A stretch of DNA of 36,404 bases, from IMG/VR virus record IMGVR_UViG_3300025853_000273, positions 1 to 36,404 of that record; one strand, given 5' to 3'. A model generated the notes under the pieces. It made no database searches. It was not told the DNA's origin and saw nothing but the letters and a program-made list of their open reading frames with translations. This DNA comes from a virus. Shown here in pieces: positions 13,619-22,424 of this stretch. Both the position numbers and the translations under genes were made by a program. The first letter of the stretch is position 1; each line of letters starts with the position of its first letter.

Positions 13619-14267
13619 TTCTGAGTTAGTACAGGCGATCAAGGACTACACTGAGAATAACGAGACTACATTCGTTTCTCAGATTCCTACGTTTGTTCAG
13701 CAGTCTGAAGAAAAGATACACCGCACTGTGCTAATCCCAGAGCTGCGGAAGAACGTCACCGCCAACATGACGGCTAGTAACAGGTTCCTTGCAAGACCCT
13801 CAGACTTCCTGTCTCCGTTTTCTATTGCTGTAATTGATGGTGATGGAGACTATACATACCTTCTGCCGAAGGATGTTAACTTTGTTCGTGAGGCATATCC
13901 GAACAAGACGACGACTGGTCTTCCAAAGTATTATGCAGAGTTTGATGGAGATGTTCAGTCAACATCATCTCCGGGTCACTTCATCCTTGGCCCTACGCCA
14001 GACGCTGCGTATGAAGTTCAATTGCACTATTACTTTGATCCACCCTCTATTGTCACCTCAAGTACTTCTTGGCTTGGTCAAAACGCAGAAGAAGCATTGC
14101 TGTATGGCTCATTAGTCGAGGCGTATATCTTTATGAAGGGCGAGCCTGATGTTCTTGGCATGTATCAGCAGAGGTACAGCGAAGCCATGCAGCGTCTAAT
14201 GGTTCTTGGCGAAGGGCGACTAAAGCGAGATGACTATCGTGATGGTCAGCCACGAGTGGAGATGTAA
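13611..14267 (+). CDS. Phage adaptor protein (SU10-type, putative)
   Basis: The 218-residue product starts YSELVQAIKDYTENNETTFV, then IPTFVQQSEEKIHRTVLIPE, then a beta-rich insertion (about 50-145), and a C-terminal helical part (about 150-205) with EEALLYGSLVEAYIFMKGEP and a final arm. The first 40 residues are of the type I know as phage adaptor proteins related to that of the podovirus SU10, which form a ring between portal and nozzle. The position upstream of fibre and nozzle genes agrees. The start overlaps the imperfect palindrome. Confidence 0.7.
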   Translation: MNYSELVQAIKDYTENNETTFVSQIPTFVQQSEEKIHRTVLIPELRKNVTANMTASNRFLARPSDFLSPFSIAVIDGDGDYTYLLPKDVNFVREAYPNKTTTGLPKYYAEFDGDVQSTSSPGHFILGPTPDAAYEVQLHYYFDPPSIVTSSTSWLGQNAEEALLYGSLVEAYIFMKGEPDVLGMYQQRYSEAMQRLMVLGEGRLKRDDYRDGQPRVEM

Positions 14268-14564
14268 ATGTTTAAGATAAACCTAGACGTACCTCAACAT
14301 GAGAACTTGGTGGACATCAGAACCACTGAGGGTCGTGGGTTTACCCCAGATGAACTTGCGGAACAGTGTGTCCAAAAGATCATATCGGTCTCCGATAATG
14401 CCCATCCGGGTGTTAGAGACCAAGCCCGTGCTTTCTCAAAGCACATTGAAAAGCTGATTGCATATTATATGCGACAAGCTATTCGCAGTGACCGCACAAC
14501 TGTGTATAATGCACTTAATGATGCGGGGCATCCCGAACTGGCTGAACTCATAAGGAGACTTTAA
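14268..14564 (+). CDS. Small helical unknown protein
   Basis: The 98-residue product is mostly helical. It has a short start (NLDVPQHENLVDIRTTEG), a stretch FTPDELAEQCVQKIISVSDN, then ARAFSKHIEKLIAYYMRQAI and a tail AGHPELAELIRRL. Its ATG directly follows the stop of the adaptor gene, with GGAG inside that gene's end. Similar small proteins occur in neck regions of marine phages as I recall, with no known role. No DNA-binding or catalytic motif stands out. Confidence 0.65.
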   Translation: MFKINLDVPQHENLVDIRTTEGRGFTPDELAEQCVQKIISVSDNAHPGVRDQARAFSKHIEKLIAYYMRQAIRSDRTTVYNALNDAGHPELAELIRRL

Positions 14565-14565
14565 T

Positions 14566-15015
14566 ATGGCCTTTACTGGAAACTACATGTGTACTTCTTT
14601 CAAGAAAGAGCTTCTTGAAGGTGGACATAACTTTTTGAACTCAGGTGGCGACACCTTTAAACTAGCACTGTATGACAACAATGCGTCATTTACGGCGGCT
14701 ACAACCGATTATACGGCGACTGACGAAGTAGGTGATTCAGGTTCTTATGCTGCTGGTGGTGGTACATTGACTCGTGTTGACCCTGCAACATCTGGTACGA
14801 CAGCTTACACAGACTTTGATGACCTGACCTTCACGTCAGCGACAATCACTGCGCGTGGTGCGTTGATCTACAATACAACTGAAGGTGCTGGCACAGGCAC
14901 AACAAACACCGTTGTTGTTCTTGACTTTGGTGCAGACAAAACTTCTACATCTGGGGATTTCCAAATTGCGTTTCCAACGGCTGATGCCTCAAACGCAATC
15001 ATCCGTATCGCCTAA
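14566..15015 (+). CDS. Beta-rich virion protein, unknown
   Basis: The 149-residue product starts with a short helix (YMCTSFKKELLEGGHNFLNS) and then changes to Thr/Ala/Gly-rich beta sequence: DTFKLALYDNNASFTAATTD, GGGTLTRVDP, FDDLTFTSATITARGALIYN, and a C-terminal TADASNAIIRIA. This pattern is common in small structural proteins just before fibre genes in marine phages, perhaps linking fibres to the tail. AAGGAGACTTTAAT precedes the ATG. No enzymatic motif is seen. Confidence 0.65.
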   Translation: MAFTGNYMCTSFKKELLEGGHNFLNSGGDTFKLALYDNNASFTAATTDYTATDEVGDSGSYAAGGGTLTRVDPATSGTTAYTDFDDLTFTSATITARGALIYNTTEGAGTGTTNTVVVLDFGADKTSTSGDFQIAFPTADASNAIIRIA

Positions 15016-15041
15016 GTTGTAGCTATTAGGAGATTGTTGCG

Positions 15042-17921
15042 ATGGCTCTAGTTGTAAAAGATCGTGTAAAAGAAACCACTGCGACGACAGGCACGGGAAC
15101 CTTAACTTTGGCAGGTGCCGTCACAGGGTTTCAGTCCTTTTCGTCTGCACTGTCTGATGGAGACACAACATACTATGCCATCTTTGAAAGTAGCACAGGT
15201 GAGTGGGAAGTTGGGCTTGGTACATTTACCGCGTCAGGTACAACGCTTGCTAGAACAACAGTCTTAGCCAGTTCAAACTCAGGATCAGCGGTAAACCTTA
15301 CTGCTGGTTCTGCCGAAGTATTTATCACGCAGCCTGCCACAAAGGCCGCATATTTCGATGGGTCTGGTGATTTGGTTCTTAATCAAGACCCAACATCTAA
15401 TTTGCAAGCCGCGACGAAGCAGTATGTAGACACGATTGCAGCAGCAGGTTTGCACTACCATGATCCTGTTCGTGTTGAGCAGGAAGGCAACCTCAACGCT
15501 ACTTATGACAACGGTACAAGCGGTGTAGGTGCTACGCTTACCAACGCAGGGACTCAAGCTGCACTTGTTATTGATGGCGTGACAATGGTCTTGAATGACC
15601 GTGTTCTTATCTATGAACAAACAAACGCAGCGCATAACGGCGTATACACAGTCACCAACGTAGGTTCTGCAAGCACAAACTGGGTTCTTACTCGTGCGAC
15701 TGATGCGGACAGCTATGGCCCATCAGACCCTGATGCTTTGGGTCAAGGGGATGCATTCTTTGTTCAAGAAGGTGCAGCAGGTGCTGGTGAAACCTATGTG
15801 ATGACAACCGAAGGTACGATTACCTTTGGGACAACGGACATTACGTTCTCACAGATTTCTGCCACGCAGATTTACTCAGCAGGTAACGGCCTTACTCTTA
15901 CAGGCACAACCTTTGCAGCGGGTGCAGGCACAGGTGTTACGGTCAATGCTAATGACATTGCGATTGGTCAGGACGTTGCAACAACCGCTTCACCGACTTT
16001 TGCTGGTCTGACAACAACAGCAGATATCAACTTCGGCGACAACGACAAAGCCATCTTCGGCGCAGGGTCTGACCTACAGATTTACCATGATGGGTCTAAT
16101 AGTTATATTTCAGATCAAGGCACTGGCGATTTAAGAATACTTGCAGGAGAGTTCAGTGTTAAATCTGCAAGTGGTAATACTGACATGATTTATGCCGTTA
16201 ACGGCGGCGCAGTAACCTTATATAACAACGGCAACACCAAACTCGCCACCACCAGCACAGGCGTAGACATCACGGGTAATATCGCTGTGTCTGGCACTGT
16301 TGATGGTCGTGACGTTGCAACGGATGGTACAAAGCTAGACGGAATTGAAGCGAGTGCGGATGTCACGGATACCGCGAATGTAGTTGCTGCTCTTACGGCA
16401 GGTACTAACATAACAATCGCAGGTGACGGTACAATTAGTTCCACTGACACCAACACTACCTACAGCGCAGGCACAGCACTCGATCTATCTGGTACGACTT
16501 TCAACGTAGATTTAAGCGAACTCACAACGTCAACAGCAGATGGTGACGGAGATTTCTTTGTAGTCGTTGACTCAGTAAACGCTCAGAAAAAGCTGACCAA
16601 GGGCAATATCAACATCAGCGGATTTAATAATGATGCTGGATATACAACAAACGTAGGTGACATTACTGGCGTTACAGCAGGGTCGTTTCTTACAGGTGGT
16701 GGAACCTCTGGTACGGTTACAGTTAACGTCGATGCAACATCTGCAAACACAGCATCTAAAGTTGTTGCAAGGGACAGCTCTGGGAACTTTAGTGCAGGTA
16801 CGATTACTGCGACATTAAACGGGAACGCAAGCACTGCAACGTCTGCAACGTCTGCGACAAACGCCGACACAGTAGACAGTCTTCATGCCTCACAGTTCTT
16901 GCGTAGTGATACGGCAGACACAACAAGTGGAAACTTGACGATTGCAACAAGTGGTAGCCCCACATTTACGGTCGAAACAACTGCTTCACAGGCACAAGAT
17001 GCACTCATAAAAATCGCTGGTGCAAGGACAGCTTCAAGCACATCAAACATTGGTATGGTTGAGTTTGTCAATGACACTACATCATCGTACACACTTGCCC
17101 AAATTGCCGCTCAAGACCCTTCAGCCGCACATGCTAATGGTAACGGTAGGTTAATATTTAGAACATCATCAGGCGGCACACTGTCAGATAAGCTAGTTAT
17201 TCCGCATACTGGCGATTTAACTTACGACGGGAACGAAGTCTGGACATCAGGTAATGACGGCTCTGGGAGTGGCCTAGACGCAGATACCGTTGATGGCATT
17301 CAAGCAAGCAGCTTCTTGCGTAGTGATGCAGCGGATACAGCTACAGGTAATCTTACCCTCAACGGGACTGTGACATTTGGTTCAGCTTTAGATATTAATG
17401 GCCAGTATTTAGACAATGTTGAAGACATCTATCTGCGTGACAAACTATTCCACGATGGTGACGTAGATACTTATCTTGGGTTCGGCACAAACACCATTAC
17501 TCTTGCCACAGGCGGCTCATCTGAAATCACAGTTAACACCACAGGTGTACGTCTAGGCGACACAGGCAACGGCTACTTCCAACCTGTCACTGGCACCTAC
17601 GGCTCTATCCAGATTGATGGTGGTGCGCATACTGGATGGGAAGGCTACAGTATTGGTGGTCGTGCTGTGTTTATGCATAATAATAGCACTACTACTGGCA
17701 TTTATAACGACGTAGATAATGAATGGTTACTCAATTGTACTCACAACGGCGAGACTTATCTTTATTACAATGGGTCAACCAGATTTAATACCACCAGCAC
17801 TGGAGTGAACGTAACAGGTACGGCGGAAGTCGATACTCTACAATTTTCTGATGGCTCTACACAAACGTCCGCAGGGGCATCTACGGGCAAGGCAATCGCA
17901 ATGGCAATCGTGTTTGGATAG
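15042..17921 (+). CDS. Tail fibre protein, large
   Basis: The 959-residue product is a long beta-rich fibre. Residues 1-110 look like the particle-binding N-terminus (ALVVKDRVKETTATTGTGTL). The rest holds fibre modules familiar from marine phages: DLQIYHDGSNSYISDQG (343-359), GRDVATDGTKLDGIEASADV (from about 421), a triplet-like ATSATSATNADTVD segment, and a pair of related units LHASQFLRSDTADT (about 613) and IQASSFLRSDAADT (about 752). It ends with TGKAIAMAIVFG, a tail shared in form with the 208-residue fibre gene at 19440. AGGAGA precedes the ATG. No self-cleaving chaperone domain is seen at its end. It likely binds host surface structures. Confidence 0.8.
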   Translation: MALVVKDRVKETTATTGTGTLTLAGAVTGFQSFSSALSDGDTTYYAIFESSTGEWEVGLGTFTASGTTLARTTVLASSNSGSAVNLTAGSAEVFITQPATKAAYFDGSGDLVLNQDPTSNLQAATKQYVDTIAAAGLHYHDPVRVEQEGNLNATYDNGTSGVGATLTNAGTQAALVIDGVTMVLNDRVLIYEQTNAAHNGVYTVTNVGSASTNWVLTRATDADSYGPSDPDALGQGDAFFVQEGAAGAGETYVMTTEGTITFGTTDITFSQISATQIYSAGNGLTLTGTTFAAGAGTGVTVNANDIAIGQDVATTASPTFAGLTTTADINFGDNDKAIFGAGSDLQIYHDGSNSYISDQGTGDLRILAGEFSVKSASGNTDMIYAVNGGAVTLYNNGNTKLATTSTGVDITGNIAVSGTVDGRDVATDGTKLDGIEASADVTDTANVVAALTAGTNITIAGDGTISSTDTNTTYSAGTALDLSGTTFNVDLSELTTSTADGDGDFFVVVDSVNAQKKLTKGNINISGFNNDAGYTTNVGDITGVTAGSFLTGGGTSGTVTVNVDATSANTASKVVARDSSGNFSAGTITATLNGNASTATSATSATNADTVDSLHASQFLRSDTADTTSGNLTIATSGSPTFTVETTASQAQDALIKIAGARTASSTSNIGMVEFVNDTTSSYTLAQIAAQDPSAAHANGNGRLIFRTSSGGTLSDKLVIPHTGDLTYDGNEVWTSGNDGSGSGLDADTVDGIQASSFLRSDAADTATGNLTLNGTVTFGSALDINGQYLDNVEDIYLRDKLFHDGDVDTYLGFGTNTITLATGGSSEITVNTTGVRLGDTGNGYFQPVTGTYGSIQIDGGAHTGWEGYSIGGRAVFMHNNSTTTGIYNDVDNEWLLNCTHNGETYLYYNGSTRFNTTSTGVNVTGTAEVDTLQFSDGSTQTSAGASTGKAIAMAIVFG

Positions 17922-17925
17922 GTAG

Positions 17926-19428
17926 ATGTTTGGCTTCACCCCATATTCACAGGCTGCATTTAGCGACGATGGTGTCGTAAATGTAGCAGTGAGTCTAACG
18001 GGTGTAGCTGCAACAGGCGAAGTCGGTGACGCGGAAGGCAAAATTATTGCGCTTGTTGCTGTTACTGGTCTTGAGGCAACAGGGGCCGTAGGTCAGATTG
18101 AGGCACCGAACACTGGTGTTATACCAACAGGTGTTGAGGCCACTGGCGGCATTGGCGATTTGTCCATTGTTGGTGACTCTACGCTTACTCCAATTGAACC
18201 ATTAGGTTTTGCTACGGGTAATATTGGTAGTCTGTCAATTACGGGTACGGCTAACATTGTTCTTACAGGTGTTGGAGCCACTGGCGAAGTTGGCGATGCA
18301 ACCGCTAGGATAAATGTATCGGTTATTCCAACGGGTGTTGAGGCAACAGGTGAAGTTGATGATGTAACTGTATCTGCTGACGCAATTGTAAGTCCAACGG
18401 GTGTTTCAGCAAATGCTCTTCTTGGGCCAGAAATTGTTTTCTCTGGCGTTGGCGATGCGCAGATATCTACTGCTCAATATAAGTTTGGTGGATCAAGTCT
18501 TCTACTTGATGGCACTGGCGATTCTGTTGTATCCGATGGGACTTATAACTTTGGTGGCGATCCGTTCACTGTTGATATGTGGGTGCGTCCGACAAGTGGA
18601 ACTCAAGACGGCATCTTTTTTGATAGCAGAGATTCAACATCCAATAATGCAATAGCTCTTCGTCAGTCTTCGGATAACTTACTGGTTCTTCGTGGCAACA
18701 CTACTTTATTCAACATTAATGCTGTGTTCTCTGTTGATACTTGGGTTCACATAGCGGTCACAAGAGGTGATCCTTTTGGAAACACTTATTCTGTTTTTGT
18801 AGACGGAGTAAAACAAGACAGCACCCTCTTTGGCGTAACAGCTACCGCAGCAGACATACACATTGGCTCTGACTTTAACGGTTCTAATAACTGGGAAGGT
18901 TATATTGACGAGCTTCGTGTATCTACAGTTGATCGTTATGATGGCTCTGACTTCACGCCAGAAACGAGTGAATATACGAGCAGTGCGAACAGTCCTGTTT
19001 TATTACATTTCGACGGCACTAATGGTTCAACCGACTTTGTAAACAGCGGTAGTGTAAATGCCGTTACCGTAACGGCTGGTGCTATTATCCCAGCAACTGG
19101 TCTGGAAGCTACGGGCAGCGTTGGCTCCGTTACCGTATTTGCTGACGCAGTTGTATCTCCGACAGGAGTAGAGGCCACTGGTGAAATCGGTGATGTAACC
19201 GTTACTGGTGGAACGGGGATAACGGTTGTTGTTACTGGCCTTCAGGCTACAGGATCAGTAGGTGAAGTGACCGTTACAGGTTCAGCAGTCGTATCTCCGA
19301 CAGGTGTTGCGGCAACTGGTGAGGTGACACCGCCGATAGTTTGGGGTAGAATCATTCCAGACCCGGAAACAACATGGTCTGAAGTAAACCCTTCAAGCTC
19401 CACAACGTGGACGGATATTGCAGCGTAA
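17926..19428 (+). CDS. LamG-like fibre protein embedded in 22-residue repeats
   Basis: The 500-residue product has a LamG/concanavalin-like beta-sandwich at about 170-380: YKFGGSSLLLDGTGDSV, FTVDMWVRPTS, WVHIAVTR, YSVFVDG, and WEGYIDELRVS. This type of domain often binds sugars. It is flanked by repeats of about 22 residues with the core TG(V/L)xATGxVGxVxV: cores at 25, 47, 68, 94 (degenerate), 114, 136, 158, then after the domain at 391, 413, 437 and 459. The C-terminus WGRIIPDPETTWSEVNPSSS is Trp-rich. GGATAGG precedes the ATG. Probably an adhesin-like receptor-binding protein with the domain held out on a repeat stalk. The repeats recur in the protein at 25261. Confidence 0.8.
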   Translation: MFGFTPYSQAAFSDDGVVNVAVSLTGVAATGEVGDAEGKIIALVAVTGLEATGAVGQIEAPNTGVIPTGVEATGGIGDLSIVGDSTLTPIEPLGFATGNIGSLSITGTANIVLTGVGATGEVGDATARINVSVIPTGVEATGEVDDVTVSADAIVSPTGVSANALLGPEIVFSGVGDAQISTAQYKFGGSSLLLDGTGDSVVSDGTYNFGGDPFTVDMWVRPTSGTQDGIFFDSRDSTSNNAIALRQSSDNLLVLRGNTTLFNINAVFSVDTWVHIAVTRGDPFGNTYSVFVDGVKQDSTLFGVTATAADIHIGSDFNGSNNWEGYIDELRVSTVDRYDGSDFTPETSEYTSSANSPVLLHFDGTNGSTDFVNSGSVNAVTVTAGAIIPATGLEATGSVGSVTVFADAVVSPTGVEATGEIGDVTVTGGTGITVVVTGLQATGSVGEVTVTGSAVVSPTGVAATGEVTPPIVWGRIIPDPETTWSEVNPSSSTTWTDIAA

Positions 19429-19439
19429 AGGTGAGGTGA

Positions 19440-20066
19440 ATGCCAAGTACATATACAACAAACGGTGGCATAGAAAAGATCGCATCCGGCGAACAGTCGG
19501 GTACATGGGGTCAAACCACCAACGATAACTTTGATATCATTGACCGTATCACAAACGGTGTAGGTTCTATAACTTTATCAGGTACAAGCTCAAATCTGCA
19601 AACAGCGGACGGTGTTTTGTCGGATGGACAGTATAAAGTTCTTGTTCTTGGTGGCACACCTAGCGGAACGCACACGATTACGGTACTACCTAATAATGCG
19701 CAGAAACTTTACTTTGTCGTAAACAACTCAGGGCAAAGTGTGATCTTTGACCAAGGCTCTGGCAGTAACGTAACGATTGCTAATAACGACAGTGCAATCA
19801 TTTACTGTGATGGCGGCGGTGGCTCTGCGGCTGTTAAAAAAGTTCTATTGAACTATCTTGAGGATTCAGACATTGGCTCAACTGTTTTGGCTTATGACTC
19901 TAATCTTCAGGGTTTTGTCGATGCGTTTACTTTACCAACATCTGATGGTACAAGTAATTATGTGTTGGCGACAAATGGGTCTGGCACAATCTCCTTTTCT
20001 GAACGGGCAACCCCCGCACAGGCAAGAGGATACGCCATATCGTTTTCACTTGTTTTCGGAGCTTAA
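19440..20066 (+). CDS. Short tail fibre protein
   Basis: The 208-residue product starts TTNGGIEKIASGEQSGTWG and TNDNFDIIDRITNG, a fibre N-terminal module that I know from marine phage fibres. It then continues with beta strands (LSDGQYKVLVLGGTPSGTHT, KLYFVVNNSGQSVIFDQGSG) and a collagen-free C-terminus ending ARGYAISFSLVFGA. This end resembles that of the 959-residue fibre (TGKAIAMAIVFG), so both may share an assembly or partner-binding tail. AAAGGTGAGGTGA lies before the ATG. Likely a trimeric fibre or fibre adaptor. Confidence 0.75.
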   Translation: MPSTYTTNGGIEKIASGEQSGTWGQTTNDNFDIIDRITNGVGSITLSGTSSNLQTADGVLSDGQYKVLVLGGTPSGTHTITVLPNNAQKLYFVVNNSGQSVIFDQGSGSNVTIANNDSAIIYCDGGGGSAAVKKVLLNYLEDSDIGSTVLAYDSNLQGFVDAFTLPTSDGTSNYVLATNGSGTISFSERATPAQARGYAISFSLVFGA

Positions 20067-20079
20067 AGGAGATTAACAC

Positions 20080-20454
20080 ATGGCTGCACCGAATATCGTA
20101 AATGTCTCCACCATTACGGGGAAGACAGCAAAGGTTGCTTTAACAAGCACCTCTCAAACAACCCTCGTGAGCAACGCTGCTTCGAGTAACCAAGTCTTTA
20201 AGATTAACATGATTCAAGTTGCTAACGTGGATGGCAGTAACGCATGTGATGTTACTGTGGATGTACACAGCGCAGCGTCTGGTGGTGGTACAGCATACTC
20301 ACTTGCAAGTACAATATCTGTACCTGCGGATGCATCGCTTGTTGTTTTGGATAAGAACACTGCGCTATACTTGGAAGAGAATACATCCATAACTGCAACA
20401 GCAGGCACAGCAAGTGACCTTGAGGTTTTGGTGAGCTACGAAGAAATCTCGTAA
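20080..20454 (+). CDS. Small beta-rich virion protein
   Basis: The 124-residue product looks like one beta-sandwich: TAKVALTSTSQTTLVSNAAS, QVFKINMIQVANVDGSNACD, VTVDVHSAASGGGTAYSLAS, VLDKNTALYLEENTSITATA and DLEVLVSYEEIS. The alternation of strands and short turns resembles small capsid- or fibre-associated proteins in marine phages. AAAGGAGATTAACAC precedes the ATG. It is set between fibre genes, so fibre attachment is a fair guess. No catalytic motif. Confidence 0.65.
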   Translation: MAAPNIVNVSTITGKTAKVALTSTSQTTLVSNAASSNQVFKINMIQVANVDGSNACDVTVDVHSAASGGGTAYSLASTISVPADASLVVLDKNTALYLEENTSITATAGTASDLEVLVSYEEIS

Positions 20455-20465
20455 GGGGATAAAAA

Positions 20466-22424
20466 ATGGCTAAAGGCAAAGGCGGTTTTCTAGGTCAAGA
20501 CGGCCTTAACGCTCCAGATGAACCAACAGGTGTAAGCGCAAGCGCAGGTAGCACGCAGGCCACCGTAAGTTTTACTGCTCCTGAAAATACTGGTGCGTCA
20601 GCAATTACTGGTTATAGGGTGCAGTCTGATAATGGTGATGGTTACACGAATAACCTTTTTAACTTATCGGTTGCGAGTTATGACAATATCAGCTTTAGTG
20701 TAAATAGCCAAGATTTAGTCCCAATGGATGTTCGTTTTAAGTCAGATGGCACTAAAATGTACGTTTTGGGCAGAGGTAATGATCGCGTCTACCAATATTC
20801 TCTAAGTACAGCATTTGACATTTCAACTGCGTCTTATGATTCCGTATCATTTTATGTCGGCTCACAAGACGCTAATCCTTACGCTTTTGAGTTTAAGCCT
20901 GATGGCTCAAAGTTTTACATGGTAGGAAATTCTAATGATACGGTGTATCAATATAGTCTTTCTACTGCTTGGGATATGTCAACTGCTTCCTACGATAGCG
21001 TCAGTTTTAGTGTATCTTCTCAAGACACAGCACCATACGGGGTGACGTTTAACGATGACGGAACCAAAATGTATATTTTGGGTTTAATAAACGATAGCGT
21101 TTTTCAGTATACTTTATCTACAGCTTATGATTTATCTACAGCTTCTTATGACAGTGTTAGCTTTTCGTTCACCAGTCAAGATAATGCCCCTCTAGGTTTT
21201 GTTTTCAATAATGACGGAACAAAAGCCTTTATGAGCGGAAATACGGGGGATTCTGTATATCAATATACTTTAAGTACCGCATATGACATATCTACTTTGT
21301 CCTATGATAGTGTGTCTTTCTCTGTTTCGCAGGAAACTAACCCACAAGGCATAACTTTTAACAATGACGGCTCCAAAATGTATATTTTGGGGTCTACTTC
21401 CGATACGGTTTATCAATATACATCAGGTGCGGGTGGCAGTTACCCTACGGAATCACCTATTACTGTCTATGGTCTAACCAACGGCACAAGCTACACGTTT
21501 AACGTCTGGGCAATCAATGCGTCTGGTTGGTCTGCTCCTAGTGAGGCGAGTGATGCGGTTACTCCACAAGCCACTCGTGCGCTCTGGAGTATGTACGGCA
21601 ATAGCGTTACTGAAATAGAGTATGTCATCGTGGAAACGCTTGGCGATACAACTGATTTTGGTGATTCTACACAGGGTCGATACGGTGGTGGTTCAGTGTC
21701 TTCTTCTACCAGAGGCGTTTGGGCAGCGGGGTATACCAATACATATGTAAACACTATGGATTATGTGACCATAGCAACTACTGGTAACGCATCTGATTTT
21801 GGTGATTACGGGTATAGCGCTAGATGGGTAGGCGGTGGAGTTTCTAACGGAACAAGAGGAATTTTTACTGGAGGGTATAACGGCTCCACAATAACACAAA
21901 ACAATTACATAACTATTGCCTCTACTGGAAACGCAACTGGCTTTGGCAGCACGGATAGCAACGCAAGTATGTATTCTTGTGGCGCAGCTTCGCCAACTCG
22001 TGGCGTTTGGGCGGGATACCAAAACACAAGTTTTTCTAACATAAATAACATTAACTACGTAACTATCGCTACTACTGGAAACGCCAGTGATTTTGGTGAT
22101 CTAAGCGTTACCCGTGCGAGAATCGGTGCTTTTGGTAGTGATACAAGGGCAGTGTTCGGTGGCGGTGATGGTGGTACAAACGTGATTGACTACATCACAA
22201 CAGCATCCACAGGAAATGCTACGGACTTTGGTGATTTGCTTACCGCTGGATATGGTGGTTCTGGAACAAGCAGTAACGTGCGAGGCATTTTTGGCGGATA
22301 TGACACCGCGCAATTACAATATGTAACTATCGCAACCACTGGTAATGCGGCTGATTTTGGTGATCAAACGCAGGCAGATCGGTATACCGCAGCTTGTTCT
22401 AGCAATCACGGAGGACTTCAATAA
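20466..22424 (+). CDS. Fibre with split Fn3-like domain, 52-residue and propeller-like repeats
   Basis: The 652-residue product has two parts. The first is a fibronectin type III-like domain starting at about 16 (APDEPTGVSASAGSTQATVS) that is interrupted near residue 60 and resumes near 326 (TESPITVYGLTNGTSYTFNV to SEASDAVTPQ). The interruption is five repeats of exactly 52 residues, with Tyr of the SYDSVSFSV core at 72, 124, 176, 228 and 280, and FNDDGTKMYILG-type strands. The second part (about 385-652) has six repeats of about 43-51 residues with TGNATDFGDL and TRGVFGGG-type cores. It ends SSNHGGLQ. These repeats recur in the next two genes. AAGGGG precedes the ATG. A receptor-binding or host-surface role is inferred. 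Confidence 0.8.
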   Translation: MAKGKGGFLGQDGLNAPDEPTGVSASAGSTQATVSFTAPENTGASAITGYRVQSDNGDGYTNNLFNLSVASYDNISFSVNSQDLVPMDVRFKSDGTKMYVLGRGNDRVYQYSLSTAFDISTASYDSVSFYVGSQDANPYAFEFKPDGSKFYMVGNSNDTVYQYSLSTAWDMSTASYDSVSFSVSSQDTAPYGVTFNDDGTKMYILGLINDSVFQYTLSTAYDLSTASYDSVSFSFTSQDNAPLGFVFNNDGTKAFMSGNTGDSVYQYTLSTAYDISTLSYDSVSFSVSQETNPQGITFNNDGSKMYILGSTSDTVYQYTSGAGGSYPTESPITVYGLTNGTSYTFNVWAINASGWSAPSEASDAVTPQATRALWSMYGNSVTEIEYVIVETLGDTTDFGDSTQGRYGGGSVSSSTRGVWAAGYTNTYVNTMDYVTIATTGNASDFGDYGYSARWVGGGVSNGTRGIFTGGYNGSTITQNNYITIASTGNATGFGSTDSNASMYSCGAASPTRGVWAGYQNTSFSNINNINYVTIATTGNASDFGDLSVTRARIGAFGSDTRAVFGGGDGGTNVIDYITTASTGNATDFGDLLTAGYGGSGTSSNVRGIFGGYDTAQLQYVTIATTGNAADFGDQTQADRYTAACSSNHGGLQ

